62,392 nt of DNA from an uncultured Actinomycetes bacterium (GCA_903953805.1 CAJBLC010000052.1:1-62392), one strand, 5' to 3'. Shown: positions 43,445 to 52,992, counted from the first letter of the stretch. Notes: generated by a model from the sequence alone, not told the origin. Made by a program: numbers and translations.

Positions 43445-44233
43445 ATGTTTGAACTGTGGCACCAGAAAATGGGAAGTGGCGAACCGCTCCTCCTCGTTCA
43501 TGGCATGGGCTCTTCTCATGATGCCTGGAAGTTGATCACGCCAGAGTTGTCGAAACACCACGAAGTTGTCATTCTCGATCTCCCTGGACATGGCGCCAGC
43601 AAGATGCCCGGTGGAACACGTATGGACCCGCGCTCGCTTGGTGAGTTAGTTATTTCTCAGATGAAACATTGGGGTTACGACCAATTTCACGTTGCTGGAA
43701 ATTCCCTTGGTGGCTGGGCTGCACTTGAGATGGCAGCAGCTTCTCCGAAGGTCATTCAATCTGTCACCGGCCTTGCTCCAGCAGGACTCTGGTTAGTTCC
43801 TGAGACTGAACGAAAGTCGCTGGGAGCTCTCTCTCGATATATGGCACAGACGACACATCCGATTGCTCCGCACCTACTCAAATATCGCTGGGCAAAGAAG
43901 ATGGGCTTTGGAATGGTGAGCCCGCAATGGGAATCGTTACCACTAGAGATATGTATTGATGCAGCGAAGGCTATGGGAACGTCACTCGGCTACTTCCCCG
44001 CTTGGGATGCGATGCTCGGACTTCGTTTTGATAAAGAGATTTCTCCCGACATTCCGATAACGATTCTCTTTGGCGATACCGATAACACCCTTCCTGCTCA
44101 ATTTTCTCAAGAGCGATCACTCGTACCTCCGCACTCTCGCTGGGTTGTGCTTCCAGAATCTGGGCATGCACCGATGTGGGATCGACCAGCAGAGGTAGTT
44201 GCCGAAATTCTCCACACCACCTCTCAGGCATAA
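43445..44233 (+). CDS. Alpha/beta-hydrolase in carotenoid cluster
   Basis: 262 residues. Oxyanion HG at 19-20, nucleophile elbow GNSLGG (Ser87), Asp in FGDTDN (about 210) and His in SGHAPM (about 239) complete the triad. It is an esterase/acyltransferase-like fold of unknown substrate. Being first in a run with crtA-, cruF- and glycosyltransferase-like genes, it may act on an acylated or esterified carotenoid, but a housekeeping role is equally possible. Confidence 0.85.
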   Translation: MFELWHQKMGSGEPLLLVHGMGSSHDAWKLITPELSKHHEVVILDLPGHGASKMPGGTRMDPRSLGELVISQMKHWGYDQFHVAGNSLGGWAALEMAAASPKVIQSVTGLAPAGLWLVPETERKSLGALSRYMAQTTHPIAPHLLKYRWAKKMGFGMVSPQWESLPLEICIDAAKAMGTSLGYFPAWDAMLGLRFDKEISPDIPITILFGDTDNTLPAQFSQERSLVPPHSRWVVLPESGHAPMWDRPAEVVAEILHTTSQA

Positions 44234-44242
44234 ACCACAACC

Positions 44243-44911
44243 ATGAAAAGTTATTTCTTCATCTGGAAGATCTCTCGCAGACAGATTCCTCGTGCGCTTT
44301 TTCACATGGCGTTTGATCGATTCGCACTTGGTAAGAATTCTCAGATTACATTCTTCAAATCATTGGGCGCAGGCGCTGGAAAAACATTTACACCAAATGA
44401 TGCCGACCCTCTTACCTGGGCCCTTGTGATCTCAACTGTCGAACCCATTCAAGATTTCTCGCGCCTCGCACCGATCGCCGCTTGGCGTTCATTCTCGCAA
44501 TCGGAAGAGTTCTTTGAACTCGAAGCGATCTCCTCCCATGGACAGTGGGCAAAGATGGAGCCATTCCTATCGACCCGCGGTGGAGATTGGAATGGCGAAG
44601 TCGCAACAATTACCAGAGCAAGAATTGCATGGCGTGAAAATTTACGATTCTGGCGAGCCGTTCCACCAGTTACTGAATCTTTGCTCGGAAATGACGGATT
44701 GATCAGTACCATTGGAATCGGTGAGGCACCGATTGGTCTGCAAGGCACCTTCTCGCATTGGCGATCACAGGAAGCGCTCCGAACCTTCGCCTATCAGAGT
44801 GAGGCCCACAAACGAGCAATTGCACAGACGGCTGAGCGCCACTGGTACAAGGAAGAGCTCTTTGCCCGATTTGCAGTGATTAATCATTACACGCGGACTC
44901 TGCCGAGATAA
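44243..44911 (+). CDS. crtA: CrtA-like spheroidene monooxygenase (carotenoid oxygenase)
   Basis: 222 residues. The C-terminal half has the CrtA hallmarks ARIAWRENLRFWRAVPPV, GLISTIGIGEAPIGLQGTFS and HWYKEELFARFAV. In purple bacteria CrtA adds a keto group at C-2 of a psi end. The gene starts nine bases after the hydrolase stop, and TAAACC (which includes that stop codon) lies six bases before its ATG. A keto product on an acyclic end is the natural prediction, though the substrate could differ here. Confidence 0.75.
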   Translation: MKSYFFIWKISRRQIPRALFHMAFDRFALGKNSQITFFKSLGAGAGKTFTPNDADPLTWALVISTVEPIQDFSRLAPIAAWRSFSQSEEFFELEAISSHGQWAKMEPFLSTRGGDWNGEVATITRARIAWRENLRFWRAVPPVTESLLGNDGLISTIGIGEAPIGLQGTFSHWRSQEALRTFAYQSEAHKRAIAQTAERHWYKEELFARFAVINHYTRTLPR

Positions 44912-44948
44912 GGTCCACAACCAGCCCGCGGTGAGGCAGAATTGAACC

Positions 44949-45761
44949 ATGTCGATTCGCCAATACCGGCCGCGCACGAGGAGCAAACGCCTCCTCTCGG
45001 GTAAGCGAGCGCTCCTTCTTAACGCACTCTTTATCTCAACGATTCTACTGATGATCACCTACCCACTTGTCCATGGTGATTCTCTGCGCCTTATAACTAT
45101 TGCAACAGTCGTTTGTGGATCGCTGACGATGGTTGTCCATTCGAACTTCGCTTTCGGAACTCGCTTCGCACTCACTCTCTTCGCTCTCACCACTCTCTTT
45201 GCACTTGGCGTGGAGATCATAGGAACAAAGACAAGTTGGCCCTTTGGTGCATATAGCTATAACCACTCATTGGGTTACGCAGTTGGATCGGTACCGTTAC
45301 TTGTTCCACTTGCTTGGCTGATGATGAGTTATCCCATTCTCATCGCGGCTCGGAGAGTGGGTAAGAGTTGGGTATTTCTCTACGGTGGACTTGGTTTAAT
45401 GGCCTGGGATCTCTTCATGGATCCACAAATGGTGAGCGCACATCGCTGGACCTGGGCTCCCCACAAAACATCACTTCCCTTTGCGCCAGAGATTCCGCTC
45501 TCCAATAGCGCAGGGTGGTTATTCGCAGGAATGGGTCTTATGGCGCTCCTGCATTGGGCGCTTCCACACGATCGCAGGAAGAATGGCGCGCCTCTTCTGA
45601 TCCCTAATGCCTTTCTCGGATGGGCGCTCTTCTCTGGCATCGTCGGAAACCTCTTCTTCTTCCATCGACCAGGTGTGGCTCTACTTGGTGGGGTCGTATT
45701 TGGTGCGGTCCTTGCTCCTTATTTCTTCGTGCTGCGCTTTGGAAGACCCGATACCTTTTAA
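44949..45761 (+). CDS. cruF: Carotenoid 1,2-hydratase, CruF family
   Basis: 270 residues with about seven membrane helices. The signature GTKTSWPFGAYSY (about 99-111) and MAWDLFMDPQMV identify the CruF/DUF422 family, which adds water to the C-1',2' double bond of psi ends (gamma-carotene or bisanhydrobacterioruberin). It is followed by a glycosyltransferase at 7 bases, as in cruF-cruG clusters. CAGAAT lies six bases before the ATG and may be a weak -10. Confidence 0.85.
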   Translation: MSIRQYRPRTRSKRLLSGKRALLLNALFISTILLMITYPLVHGDSLRLITIATVVCGSLTMVVHSNFAFGTRFALTLFALTTLFALGVEIIGTKTSWPFGAYSYNHSLGYAVGSVPLLVPLAWLMMSYPILIAARRVGKSWVFLYGGLGLMAWDLFMDPQMVSAHRWTWAPHKTSLPFAPEIPLSNSAGWLFAGMGLMALLHWALPHDRRKNGAPLLIPNAFLGWALFSGIVGNLFFFHRPGVALLGGVVFGAVLAPYFFVLRFGRPDTF

Positions 45762-45767
45762 CACCTT

Positions 45768-46853
45768 ATGAAGAATCTTCTCCTTCTTTCAACACTTCTG
45801 ACCGGCATCTCTCTTCTTATTTCTCTCATCAATTACTTCACTATGCGGGTAGTGCGGAGTTCCGATGCGATCATTTCTGAGAGCGTATCCATACTCATTC
45901 CGATGAGGAATGAAGAAGTGAATGTCGAACCACTTCTTCAATCGCTATTAGCAACGCAGAATCTAAATAATTTTGAAATCACAGTTCTCAATGATCATTC
46001 CGAAGATCAGACCTATGATCATCTGCAGAAATTCGCGGCGAATATCTCAATACTCAACGGTCGCGAACTTCCTGAGGGCTGGATGGGTAAGCCATTTGCC
46101 TGCCACCAATTAGCCGAAAGTTCGCTCTCTGAATACCTAGTCTTCCTGGATGCTGATGTTCGTCCATCACCTTCTGCTATAAGTTCTGCAATTAGTGTGA
46201 TGCGCACGCTCAATTGGGATTTCATCTCTCCTTATCCTGCACAGACTGCACGTACGAAGGTCATGAAACTGATTCAACCTCTCCTCCAATGGTCCTGGTT
46301 TTCAAGTGTTCCGTTGCGCATCGCTGAATCGGGTCGTCAGAGCTCGATGGTCATCGCAAATGGTCAATTCTTTATTGTTAAGCGACAAGCCTACGAGTCA
46401 ATCAAGGGTCATGAATCGGTGAAGGCAGAGGTGCTTGAAGATCTCTGCTTGGCAAGAGCTCTCGCGAGCGCGGGTTTCAAAGGTGGTGTCGCCGATGGCA
46501 GCACAGTGGTTACCTGCTCAATGTATGAACGCAATGTTGATCTCATAACTGGATATACCAAGTCGCTCTGGAAAGCATTCGGTGGGGTAATTGGAACCAT
46601 CTTTGCAATACTCCTTTTGGCGCTCACCCAAATCGTCCCTCTTTTACTCCTTCTAACTGGAGAACGTTGGGCGATAATCCCATTTGCATGTGCGGGACTT
46701 ACCCATGTTTTCGCTTCAATGAAAACTGGTTCTCGCCCGGTGAATGCCCTCACTCATCCCGTTGCGATCGCGCTCCTTATTCTCTTGATCTGTGAGTCGT
46801 ATCGCCGCAAACTCGTGGGCCGATTGGAATGGCGAGGTCGTAGAGTTCTCTAA
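45768..46853 (+). CDS. Carotenoid glycosyltransferase (GT2, CruG/CrtQ-like)
   Basis: 361 residues. One N-terminal membrane segment (about 5-27), a GT-A domain with SILIPMRNEE, NDHSEDQT, the DxD-type VFLDADVRP (about 121) and an acceptor loop with EVLEDLCLARAL, then two or three C-terminal membrane helices (about 265-345). In cyanobacteria and other carotenoid clusters such enzymes glycosylate a hydroxyl generated by CruF. The stop overlaps the next start by one base (TAATG). Confidence 0.8.
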   Translation: MKNLLLLSTLLTGISLLISLINYFTMRVVRSSDAIISESVSILIPMRNEEVNVEPLLQSLLATQNLNNFEITVLNDHSEDQTYDHLQKFAANISILNGRELPEGWMGKPFACHQLAESSLSEYLVFLDADVRPSPSAISSAISVMRTLNWDFISPYPAQTARTKVMKLIQPLLQWSWFSSVPLRIAESGRQSSMVIANGQFFIVKRQAYESIKGHESVKAEVLEDLCLARALASAGFKGGVADGSTVVTCSMYERNVDLITGYTKSLWKAFGGVIGTIFAILLLALTQIVPLLLLLTGERWAIIPFACAGLTHVFASMKTGSRPVNALTHPVAIALLILLICESYRRKLVGRLEWRGRRVL

Positions 46854-48391
46854 TGCGCAAGGTCATAGTTATTGGAGCGGGGATGGGCGGCATGGCCGCT
46901 GCCGCTCGGTTAGCAAGAGCTGGCTTTGCGGTGGAGATCTTCGAGTCATCTGATCGCGTCGGCGGTAAGTGTCGAACCGAGTGGATCGGAGATTATGCCT
47001 TTGACACGGGGCCATCTCTCTTGACACTGCCTGCCGTTTACCGAGATCTCTTTAAAAAGACTGGTAAGCGATTAGAACTAGTCAAAAAATTGCAGCCTGT
47101 TGATCCGGCATTTACATATACCTTCGCTGATGGAAAGACCCTTACCTTTCCAAATCTCTCATTGCCCGATATCTGCAAAGAGATCGATCGAGTCTTGGGC
47201 AAAGAGGCGGGCGATCAATGGCACGCCTTGATGCAGCAGGCAGAGAATATGTGGGATGCCGCCCGCGGACCTTTCATAGAGTCAGAACTCCCAACGCTCT
47301 TCGAATTGATTCGCCGCAAAGGATTTATCAAAGATCTTAAGCGCATCGCGCCACTTACAACCCTTGATGAGTTCACAGCGAAGTTCACCTCAAATCCATA
47401 CCTCACCAAGATCATTCATCGATATGCCACCTACACCGGCTCTGACCCGCGTGAAGTCCCAGCGGTTCTACTCACGATTGCTTTTGTAGAGATAACTTTT
47501 GGAGCATGGCATATCCAAGGTGGAATCGGTACCTTGGCCGAAGCGCTGGGCGAGCGTTGCAAAGAACTTGGCGTTGTTATTCATCTCAATGCGCCCGCCG
47601 AAAAGATTGAATTATCATCGGGAACCGCCACTGGCGTGCTCATTAATGGTGAGCTTCATTCCGCTGATTACATAATCTCTAATGCAGATTCTGAAATCAC
47701 CTTCAATCAGTTGATCGCCAAGGATGAGAGGCGAGCTCAACCAGAGCGTAAAAAATTGGCACGTTCCGAGAAGTCTTTCTCGGGATTCTCCTTGTTGCTT
47801 GGACTCGATAATTCAAAGATCTCAGGCGATATCCCAGTACTCACGCATCACAATGTCTTTTTCCCAGAGGATTACTCTCGAGAGTTCGACCAGCTCTTCA
47901 AAGAGAAGAGTTCGGTATCTGATCCAACGATCTACATTTGCGCACCTCGCGATCCAGATATGGTGAAGGGTGATAACAAGGAGTTGAAAGAGGCTTGGTT
48001 CGTGCTAGTCAACGCACCACTGCATGATCCAGAACACGGCTTTAACTGGCAGGAAGATCCAGAGACATATGCCACCTCGATCGTAAAGAAATTGGATGCG
48101 CTGGGATTAAGAGTCTCCGAGCGGTTAGATCTGTTGGAGATACGGACTCCATATCATCTAGAACAATCTGTCTCTGCTCCGGGTGGGTCAATCTATGGAC
48201 GTTCCAGCAACGGTAAACGCGCAGCATTCTTGAGAACAAAGAACAAAAGTACGATCAAGAATCTCTACTCCGTTGGAGGTTCGGCACACCCTGGAGGCGG
48301 ACTTCCCTTAGTTGGAATTAGCGGTGAATTAGTCGCTGAATCAATTATCGCTGCGCAGGGCGGCGTAGGTATCCCGAAGGACCATCACTAA
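46853..48391 (+). CDS. CrtI/CrtD-family carotenoid desaturase (second paralogue)
   Basis: 512 residues. FAD-binding GAGMGGMAAAARLARAGFAVEIFE near the N-terminus, GGKCRTEW, DTGPSLLTLPAVY and the C-terminal GGSAHPGGGLPLVGISG. It differs clearly from the phytoene desaturase at 50952. Position directly after cruF and the glycosyltransferase suggests a CrtD-like 3,4-desaturase of the hydroxylated psi end rather than a second phytoene desaturase. It overlaps the convergent CDP-alcohol phosphotransferase by 51 bases. Confidence 0.88.
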   Translation: MRKVIVIGAGMGGMAAAARLARAGFAVEIFESSDRVGGKCRTEWIGDYAFDTGPSLLTLPAVYRDLFKKTGKRLELVKKLQPVDPAFTYTFADGKTLTFPNLSLPDICKEIDRVLGKEAGDQWHALMQQAENMWDAARGPFIESELPTLFELIRRKGFIKDLKRIAPLTTLDEFTAKFTSNPYLTKIIHRYATYTGSDPREVPAVLLTIAFVEITFGAWHIQGGIGTLAEALGERCKELGVVIHLNAPAEKIELSSGTATGVLINGELHSADYIISNADSEITFNQLIAKDERRAQPERKKLARSEKSFSGFSLLLGLDNSKISGDIPVLTHHNVFFPEDYSREFDQLFKEKSSVSDPTIYICAPRDPDMVKGDNKELKEAWFVLVNAPLHDPEHGFNWQEDPETYATSIVKKLDALGLRVSERLDLLEIRTPYHLEQSVSAPGGSIYGRSSNGKRAAFLRTKNKSTIKNLYSVGGSAHPGGGLPLVGISGELVAESIIAAQGGVGIPKDHH

Positions 48392-48967
48392 CGAGATCAT
48401 TTGCACGACTAGCCACATTGACGCAATCACGCCCGTGAAGTGGAACGTAAGAACGTGCATGAGAAGTGCTACTGCCAAGAAGATCGCCCTCACTGGCCGT
48501 TCAGAAAGCGTGATAACTCCAATGGTTCGGTAACCGACTCCTGCAGCTCTCGCCCGCACGTATTCTTGGATGAAGGCCGACAACCAGGCCACTGCCACAA
48601 CCGCTATTGGTGCGCCGATTGCAATAAAAGCAAGTGCCCAGAAAAATTCGACAACTCGATCAACCACTGAATCTAACTCAGCGCCCCATCTACTTGTTCT
48701 CTGAGAAGCAATCGCCAAAGATCCATCGATTCCATCTGCAATAAGCGAGAGTACGAGAAAGAGAATCGCTATTGGATGCGAAGCTCGCTGCCAGGTCAAG
48801 AATCCCAAAATCAAACCGGCATACGTCACTAAATCTGGCGTGATGCGCAGACGTATGAGTGGCTTGATGAGGATGTATGAGATTCTGAGCCAACCTTTTA
48901 CAAATCCAGATATTTCTGCTCCACCATGGAGCTCACTCCACTCGGTAAGAAAATTATCGAGATCCAC
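48341..48967 (-). CDS. CDP-alcohol phosphatidyltransferase family protein
   Basis: 208 residues with about five membrane helices. The catalytic signature reads DGIDGSLA...G...D...D (ADGIDGSLAIASQR, then RWGAELDSVVDR); the family Arg after Ala is replaced by Ile. It transfers a phospho-alcohol from CDP to a lipid or polyol acceptor; PgsA, Pis or another lipid synthase are all possible. The start lies inside the end of metF, and it is transcribed with metF. Convergent with the carotenoid desaturase. Confidence 0.78.
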   Translation of the reverse strand: MDLDNFLTEWSELHGGAEISGFVKGWLRISYILIKPLIRLRITPDLVTYAGLILGFLTWQRASHPIAILFLVLSLIADGIDGSLAIASQRTSRWGAELDSVVDRVVEFFWALAFIAIGAPIAVVAVAWLSAFIQEYVRARAAGVGYRTIGVITLSERPVRAIFLAVALLMHVLTFHFTGVIASMWLVVQMISLVMVLRDTYAALRSDN

Positions 48968-49844
48968 GACGATCCATTCCTAGGTTCTTTGCAATCTCAA
49001 GAGTGGCGGCAGAGGTATTCATTGTGTAGAAATGCAATCCGGCGACTTCACGTTCAAGAAGATCTTGGGACAACTTCGTAGCAATTTCTATTCCTACTTT
49101 ACGAATCGCATCAGGATCGTTCTCGATCGCTTCAAATCTATGAAGCATTGACTCTGGAATTGGCGTACCTGTAAGTTCAGCCATTCGAGTCAACTGCTTG
49201 AAATTGGTAACCGGAAGCACCCCAGCAATGATCGGCAGGTGCGAACCCTTCTTTGCCAGGCCTTCAATAAGACGGTCATATGAAGTGATATCGAAGAAGA
49301 ATTGAGTTGTCGCAAAGGTAGCGCCTAACTCTTCTTTTCGAATAAGAGTGTCAATATCCTGATCAAAATCTCCGTGTGAAGCTGGGTGACCGTCCGGGAA
49401 GGCAGCTACCCCGATTTCAAACCCACCTTCAGATTTCGCGAGCTCAACAAGTTCATCGGCGTGATCTAATCCCCCAGGTGTTGTGACCCACTCTGCTCGA
49501 GGACCACCAGTTGGATCGCCACGTAATGCAAGGATGCTAGAAATCCCTGCCCGTTTGTAATGACGAAGAATTTCGACGAGTTCCTCTCGCGTAGAACCCA
49601 CACATGTGAGGTGTGCGACTGTTGAAACGCCAGTTCGAGTCGTGAACTCTTCTGCAATACGGATCGTACGATCTCGGGTACTACCACCAGCGCCATATGT
49701 CACGGAGACGAAGTCCGGATGCAAGACTTTCAGCGCATCGACGGCATGCCAGAGTTTTGCTTCTCCTTCAGAGTCCTTTGGTGGAAAGAGCTCGATAGAG
49801 AGCGTTGCTCTCGACTCTTTGGCACTCTCGACAGGCATAACCAT
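48954..49844 (-). CDS. metF: 5,10-Methylenetetrahydrofolate reductase
   Basis: 296 residues from ATG 49844; a second ATG follows two codons later. TIM-barrel FAD enzyme with TLSIELFPPKDSEGE (catalytic Glu), VSVTYGAGGSTRD, THLTCVGST-like segment (AHLTCVG), LALRGDPTGG and QFFFDITSYD. It makes 5-methyl-THF for methionine. Its start is only 24 bases from the divergent crtE start, and TACCCT lies eight bases before the ATG. Confidence 0.95.
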   Translation of the reverse strand: MVMPVESAKESRATLSIELFPPKDSEGEAKLWHAVDALKVLHPDFVSVTYGAGGSTRDRTIRIAEEFTTRTGVSTVAHLTCVGSTREELVEILRHYKRAGISSILALRGDPTGGPRAEWVTTPGGLDHADELVELAKSEGGFEIGVAAFPDGHPASHGDFDQDIDTLIRKEELGATFATTQFFFDITSYDRLIEGLAKKGSHLPIIAGVLPVTNFKQLTRMAELTGTPIPESMLHRFEAIENDPDAIRKVGIEIATKLSQDLLEREVAGLHFYTMNTSAATLEIAKNLGMDRRGSR

Positions 49845-49868
49845 AGAGAGGCAGGGTACCTTTACCGC
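49845..49868. promoter_or_regulatory. Overlapping divergent leaderless promoters of metF and crtE
   Basis: The two start codons are separated by 24 bases with no Shine-Dalgarno sequence. On the plus strand TACCTT (49857-49862) lies six bases before crtE GTG; on the minus strand TACCCT (49858-49853) lies eight bases before metF ATG. The two -10 elements share the palindrome GGTACC, so the genes may compete for polymerase. Confidence 0.4.
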
Positions 49869-50945
49869 GTGGAACTTAGCGAACACCTCGACCTCCCCGC
49901 GTTGCGTGGGTCGATCAACGAGGCTCTCTCAGCATTTATTGCTGCAGACAATCACTACCTCACCCAGATCGGACCGGAGCTCGAACCAGTCGCTGCCGCA
50001 CTCAAAGAATTTCTCCTTCAAAGCGGTAAGCGCTTTCGCCCACTCTTTGCCAGCGTCGGCTACTTAGGGACAGGGTCACCTCTCTCCCCTGAATTATTTA
50101 GCGCGTTATCGAGCGTTGAACTTATTCACGTCTGCGCTCTCATCCACGACGATGTGATGGATGCCTCCGATACCCGCCGCGGCGCACCTGCAATTCATAA
50201 GCAATTTGAGAACCTGCACCAATCCAAGAAATTATCTGGATCTTCTGCACAATTTGGAATTGCCAGCGCAATTCTTCTCGGAGATCTCGCCTTAGTCTGG
50301 GCCTCAAAGATGCTCCATGAATCAAAGATTCCTGCTGAGCAGATAATTGCGGCGCTTCCAATCTTTGATGAGATGGAAGTTGAGTTGATGGCTGGCCAAT
50401 ATCTCGATATCTATGAGCAAGCACTTGCAAGCGAGAGTGTTGAGCGATCGCTCAAGGTAGCCCGATATAAATCCGGTAAGTACAGCATTGAACGACCACT
50501 CCACTTTGGTGCAGCAATTGCAAATAAGAATCCAGAGAGGTTCTATCCGATTTACTCTGCCTATGGCCTGCCGCTTGGTGAAGCCTTCCAACTCAGAGAT
50601 GATCTCTTGGGTGTCTTCGGTGAGCCTGCCGAAACTGGCAAGCCTGCGGGAGATGACCTACGCGAGGGAAAGCGAACGGTGTTAATGGCGCTCACTCATG
50701 AACGATCTAATGAGTCGCAGCGAAAGACAATAAAAGAGTTACTAGGAAAGCCTGATCTCTCCCTCGATGAAGTCAACGAATTGCGTGGAATTATCATCGA
50801 CACGGGCGCAAGAGATCATCTTGAGGGTCTGATCTCAACTCTTACTCAAGAGGCGGTATCTGCGATCGACAATCCTCTCATCACCTCACATGTTCAGAGC
50901 CTGCTTCACCAGATGGCTACCATCGCAACCCAACGAAAGATATAG
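49869..50945 (+). CDS. crtE: Geranylgeranyl diphosphate synthase
   Basis: 358 residues from GTG 49869; the frame is open further upstream but that part overlaps metF and is not conserved. First Asp-rich motif DDVMD at 94-98 with DTRRG, and the second FQLRDDLLGVFG, plus KPAGDDLREGKRTVL. It condenses IPP with allylic diphosphates to GGPP for carotenoids. The crtI gene follows by six bases. Confidence 0.93.
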   Translation: MELSEHLDLPALRGSINEALSAFIAADNHYLTQIGPELEPVAAALKEFLLQSGKRFRPLFASVGYLGTGSPLSPELFSALSSVELIHVCALIHDDVMDASDTRRGAPAIHKQFENLHQSKKLSGSSAQFGIASAILLGDLALVWASKMLHESKIPAEQIIAALPIFDEMEVELMAGQYLDIYEQALASESVERSLKVARYKSGKYSIERPLHFGAAIANKNPERFYPIYSAYGLPLGEAFQLRDDLLGVFGEPAETGKPAGDDLREGKRTVLMALTHERSNESQRKTIKELLGKPDLSLDEVNELRGIIIDTGARDHLEGLISTLTQEAVSAIDNPLITSHVQSLLHQMATIATQRKI

Positions 50946-50951
50946 GACACC

Positions 50952-52436
50952 ATGCCAAAGAGAATTAAAGGTCCTACTGATCATGTCGTCATTGTTGGCG
51001 CTGGGCTTGCTGGTTTAAGTACCGCCCTTCGTTTGGCAGGCGCTGGCAGAAAGGTCACAATCCTTGAGCGCGAGAGTTACCCAGGTGGACGTAATGGTCT
51101 GCTCAATAAAGAAGGTTATGCCTTTGATACTGGCCCGACCGTTCTCACCATGCCATCGCTGATTGCAGATGCCTTTGCCTGCGTTGGTGAAGATATGAAG
51201 GATTGGCTTGACCTGATCCCAGTTGCGCCCCTCTACCGCGCTTTCTACGACGATGGTTCACAACTTGATGTCCACGCCGACACTGCTCGAATGCAAGAAG
51301 AGATTAGAAATGTCATTGGCGCCGATGAAGCAGCTGGCTACGCCAGATATGTCGATTTCGTAACAAAGTTGTACAAGTACGAGATGAATGACTTCATTGA
51401 TCGAAATATTGATAATCCACTCAACCTCTTAACCCCAAACTTGGCGAAGCTGGTTGCGCTCGGTGGATTTAGACGATTGGCCCCAAAGGTCGAACAGTTC
51501 TTAAAGGATCCACGCACCCAACGGGTCTACTCATTCCAGGCGATGTATGCAGGAGTAAGCCCACAACAGGCTCTCGCTATCTATGCAGTGATTGCATATA
51601 TGGATTCAGTGAACGGCGTCTTCTTCCCTAAAGGCGGAATGCACGCCTTGCCACGAGCACTTGCGGCAGCAGCGGAAAAGCATGGCGTCGAGATTCACTA
51701 CAACACCACTGTGTCAACGATCGAACACCACAATGGACGTGCCACAGCGGCGATTACCGAATCAGGTGAGCGCTACACCTTTGATGCAGTTGTGCTTAAT
51801 CCCGACCTGCCAGTCGCTTATCGAGAACTATTAGGAAAGACCCCTCGTAAGGTCGCGAAGCTGAACTACTCCCCATCATGCGTAACGATGTTGGTTGGCT
51901 CAAACAGGTCCTATGACCACCTGGCACATCACAATATCCACTTTGGAAAGTCTTGGGATGGTGTCTTTGATGAGCTCATCAATAAGAAGCAGCTCATGAC
52001 TGACCCAAGTTTGCTTGTAACTGTGCCAAGCATGGATGAACCATCCATCGCTCCAGCCGGCAAACACTCATATTACGTACTCTTCCCTACCCCGAACCTC
52101 ACTGCTGATATTGATTGGAAGAAGATCGGACCCTCATATCGCGATGAAATGATCAGAGTCCTTGAGAGCCGCGGCTATGAAGGATTTGGTGACGCGATCG
52201 AAGTCGAACATATGATCACACCATTAGATTGGCAGAAGATGGGTCTTGAAGCAGGCGCACCATTCGCCAGCGCCCACACCTTTATGCAGACTGGGCCATT
52301 CCGTCCTCGCAATATCGCTGAAGGCTTTGAAAATGTCGTCTTTGCTGGTTCTGGCACTCAGCCGGGTGTTGGCGTTCCGATGGTTTTGATCTCTGGTCGA
52401 CTCGCAGCCGAGAGAATTGTTGGAAATATCGCTTAA
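50952..52436 (+). CDS. crtI: Phytoene desaturase
   Basis: 494 residues. FAD-binding GAGLAGLSTALRLAGAGRKVTILE, PGGRNGLL, DTGPTVLTMPSLI and the C-terminal FAGSGTQPGVGVPMVLISGR signature of bacterial CrtI. It desaturates phytoene to lycopene in four steps. AGGA lies four bases before the ATG. It forms an operon with crtE, convergent with apt. Confidence 0.95.
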   Translation: MPKRIKGPTDHVVIVGAGLAGLSTALRLAGAGRKVTILERESYPGGRNGLLNKEGYAFDTGPTVLTMPSLIADAFACVGEDMKDWLDLIPVAPLYRAFYDDGSQLDVHADTARMQEEIRNVIGADEAAGYARYVDFVTKLYKYEMNDFIDRNIDNPLNLLTPNLAKLVALGGFRRLAPKVEQFLKDPRTQRVYSFQAMYAGVSPQQALAIYAVIAYMDSVNGVFFPKGGMHALPRALAAAAEKHGVEIHYNTTVSTIEHHNGRATAAITESGERYTFDAVVLNPDLPVAYRELLGKTPRKVAKLNYSPSCVTMLVGSNRSYDHLAHHNIHFGKSWDGVFDELINKKQLMTDPSLLVTVPSMDEPSIAPAGKHSYYVLFPTPNLTADIDWKKIGPSYRDEMIRVLESRGYEGFGDAIEVEHMITPLDWQKMGLEAGAPFASAHTFMQTGPFRPRNIAEGFENVVFAGSGTQPGVGVPMVLISGRLAAERIVGNIA

Positions 52437-52443
52437 GTAGGTT

Positions 52444-52992
52444 TTACAGAAGAACAGAGATCGGAACGTTTACTCCGCTTGCCGCGAACTTCTCATGGCC
52501 GTTCAGGCCATCAATCTCAATTAAGACTGCAACGCTATCAACGAGAGCACCGCATTGTTGGATCAATTTAGCTGCAGCAGTAAGCGTTCCACCTGTTGCC
52601 AGCACATCATCAATAAGTAGCACTCGCTCGTGTGGATGCAATGCATCCTTATGTATCTGAAGTGATGCCTCACCATATTCCAAGGCATAACTCTGTGAGA
52701 AAGAATCAGCCGGAAGTTTTCCACTCTTACGGATCGGAACGAAACCTTTGCCCGTAACTGCACCCACGGCAGCTGCAAAGATAAAACCTCTGGCTTCAAC
52801 ACCAGCAACAACGTCATAGCTCTCGCTAACGTTCGCAAATAATTCGGCAGCAACAGCAAAGGCCCCGCCTTCTCGAAGCAGCGGGGTTATATCTTTAAAG
52901 AGGATGCCTTCATGCGGAAAGTTGGGCACATCGCGAATCAGGCTCCGAAGGAGATCCTTCGAAGCCTGATCGGAGTTGCGAGTGTTATTAAT
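52444..52992 (-). CDS. apt: Adenine phosphoribosyltransferase, start uncertain (ATT?)
   Basis: About 182 residues if started at ATT 52992, which overlaps the permease stop as TAATT. PRPP-binding VLLIDDVLATGGTL, the adenine-binding VAGVEARGFIFAAAV and VPIRKSGKLP, and PNFPHEGILFKDITPLL are all conserved. No ATG, GTG or TTG lies in frame between the permease stop and the conserved N-terminal DLLRSLIRDV; the first is GTG 52929, after it. The hairpin at 52937-52970 lies exactly in this stretch. Salvages adenine to AMP, in context with the purine permease upstream. Confidence 0.85.
   Translation of the reverse strand: MNNTRNSDQASKDLLRSLIRDVPNFPHEGILFKDITPLLREGGAFAVAAELFANVSESYDVVAGVEARGFIFAAAVGAVTGKGFVPIRKSGKLPADSFSQSYALEYGEASLQIHKDALHPHERVLLIDDVLATGGTLTAAAKLIQQCGALVDSVAVLIEIDGLNGHEKFAASGVNVPISVLL
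52937..52970 (-). repeat. 34-base near-perfect palindrome (RNA hairpin) at the start of apt
   Basis: The two 17-base halves pair over 16 positions, with one G-U wobble on the apt transcript, leaving almost no loop. There is no T run after it, so it is not a classic terminator. It encodes the conserved N-terminal helix of Apt and ends seven bases before the in-frame GTG 52929. It may limit translation of apt or partly terminate after the permease gene. Confidence 0.6.

Noticed and set aside
46853..48391. Duplicate phytoene desaturase
   Set aside because: It diverges strongly from the crtI at 50952 and sits with tailoring genes; a CrtD-like role fits better, though not proven.
49719..49868. 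50-codon upstream extension of crtE
   Set aside because: It overlaps the metF coding region on the other strand and is unlike polyprenyl synthase N-termini; GTG 49869 is the sensible start.
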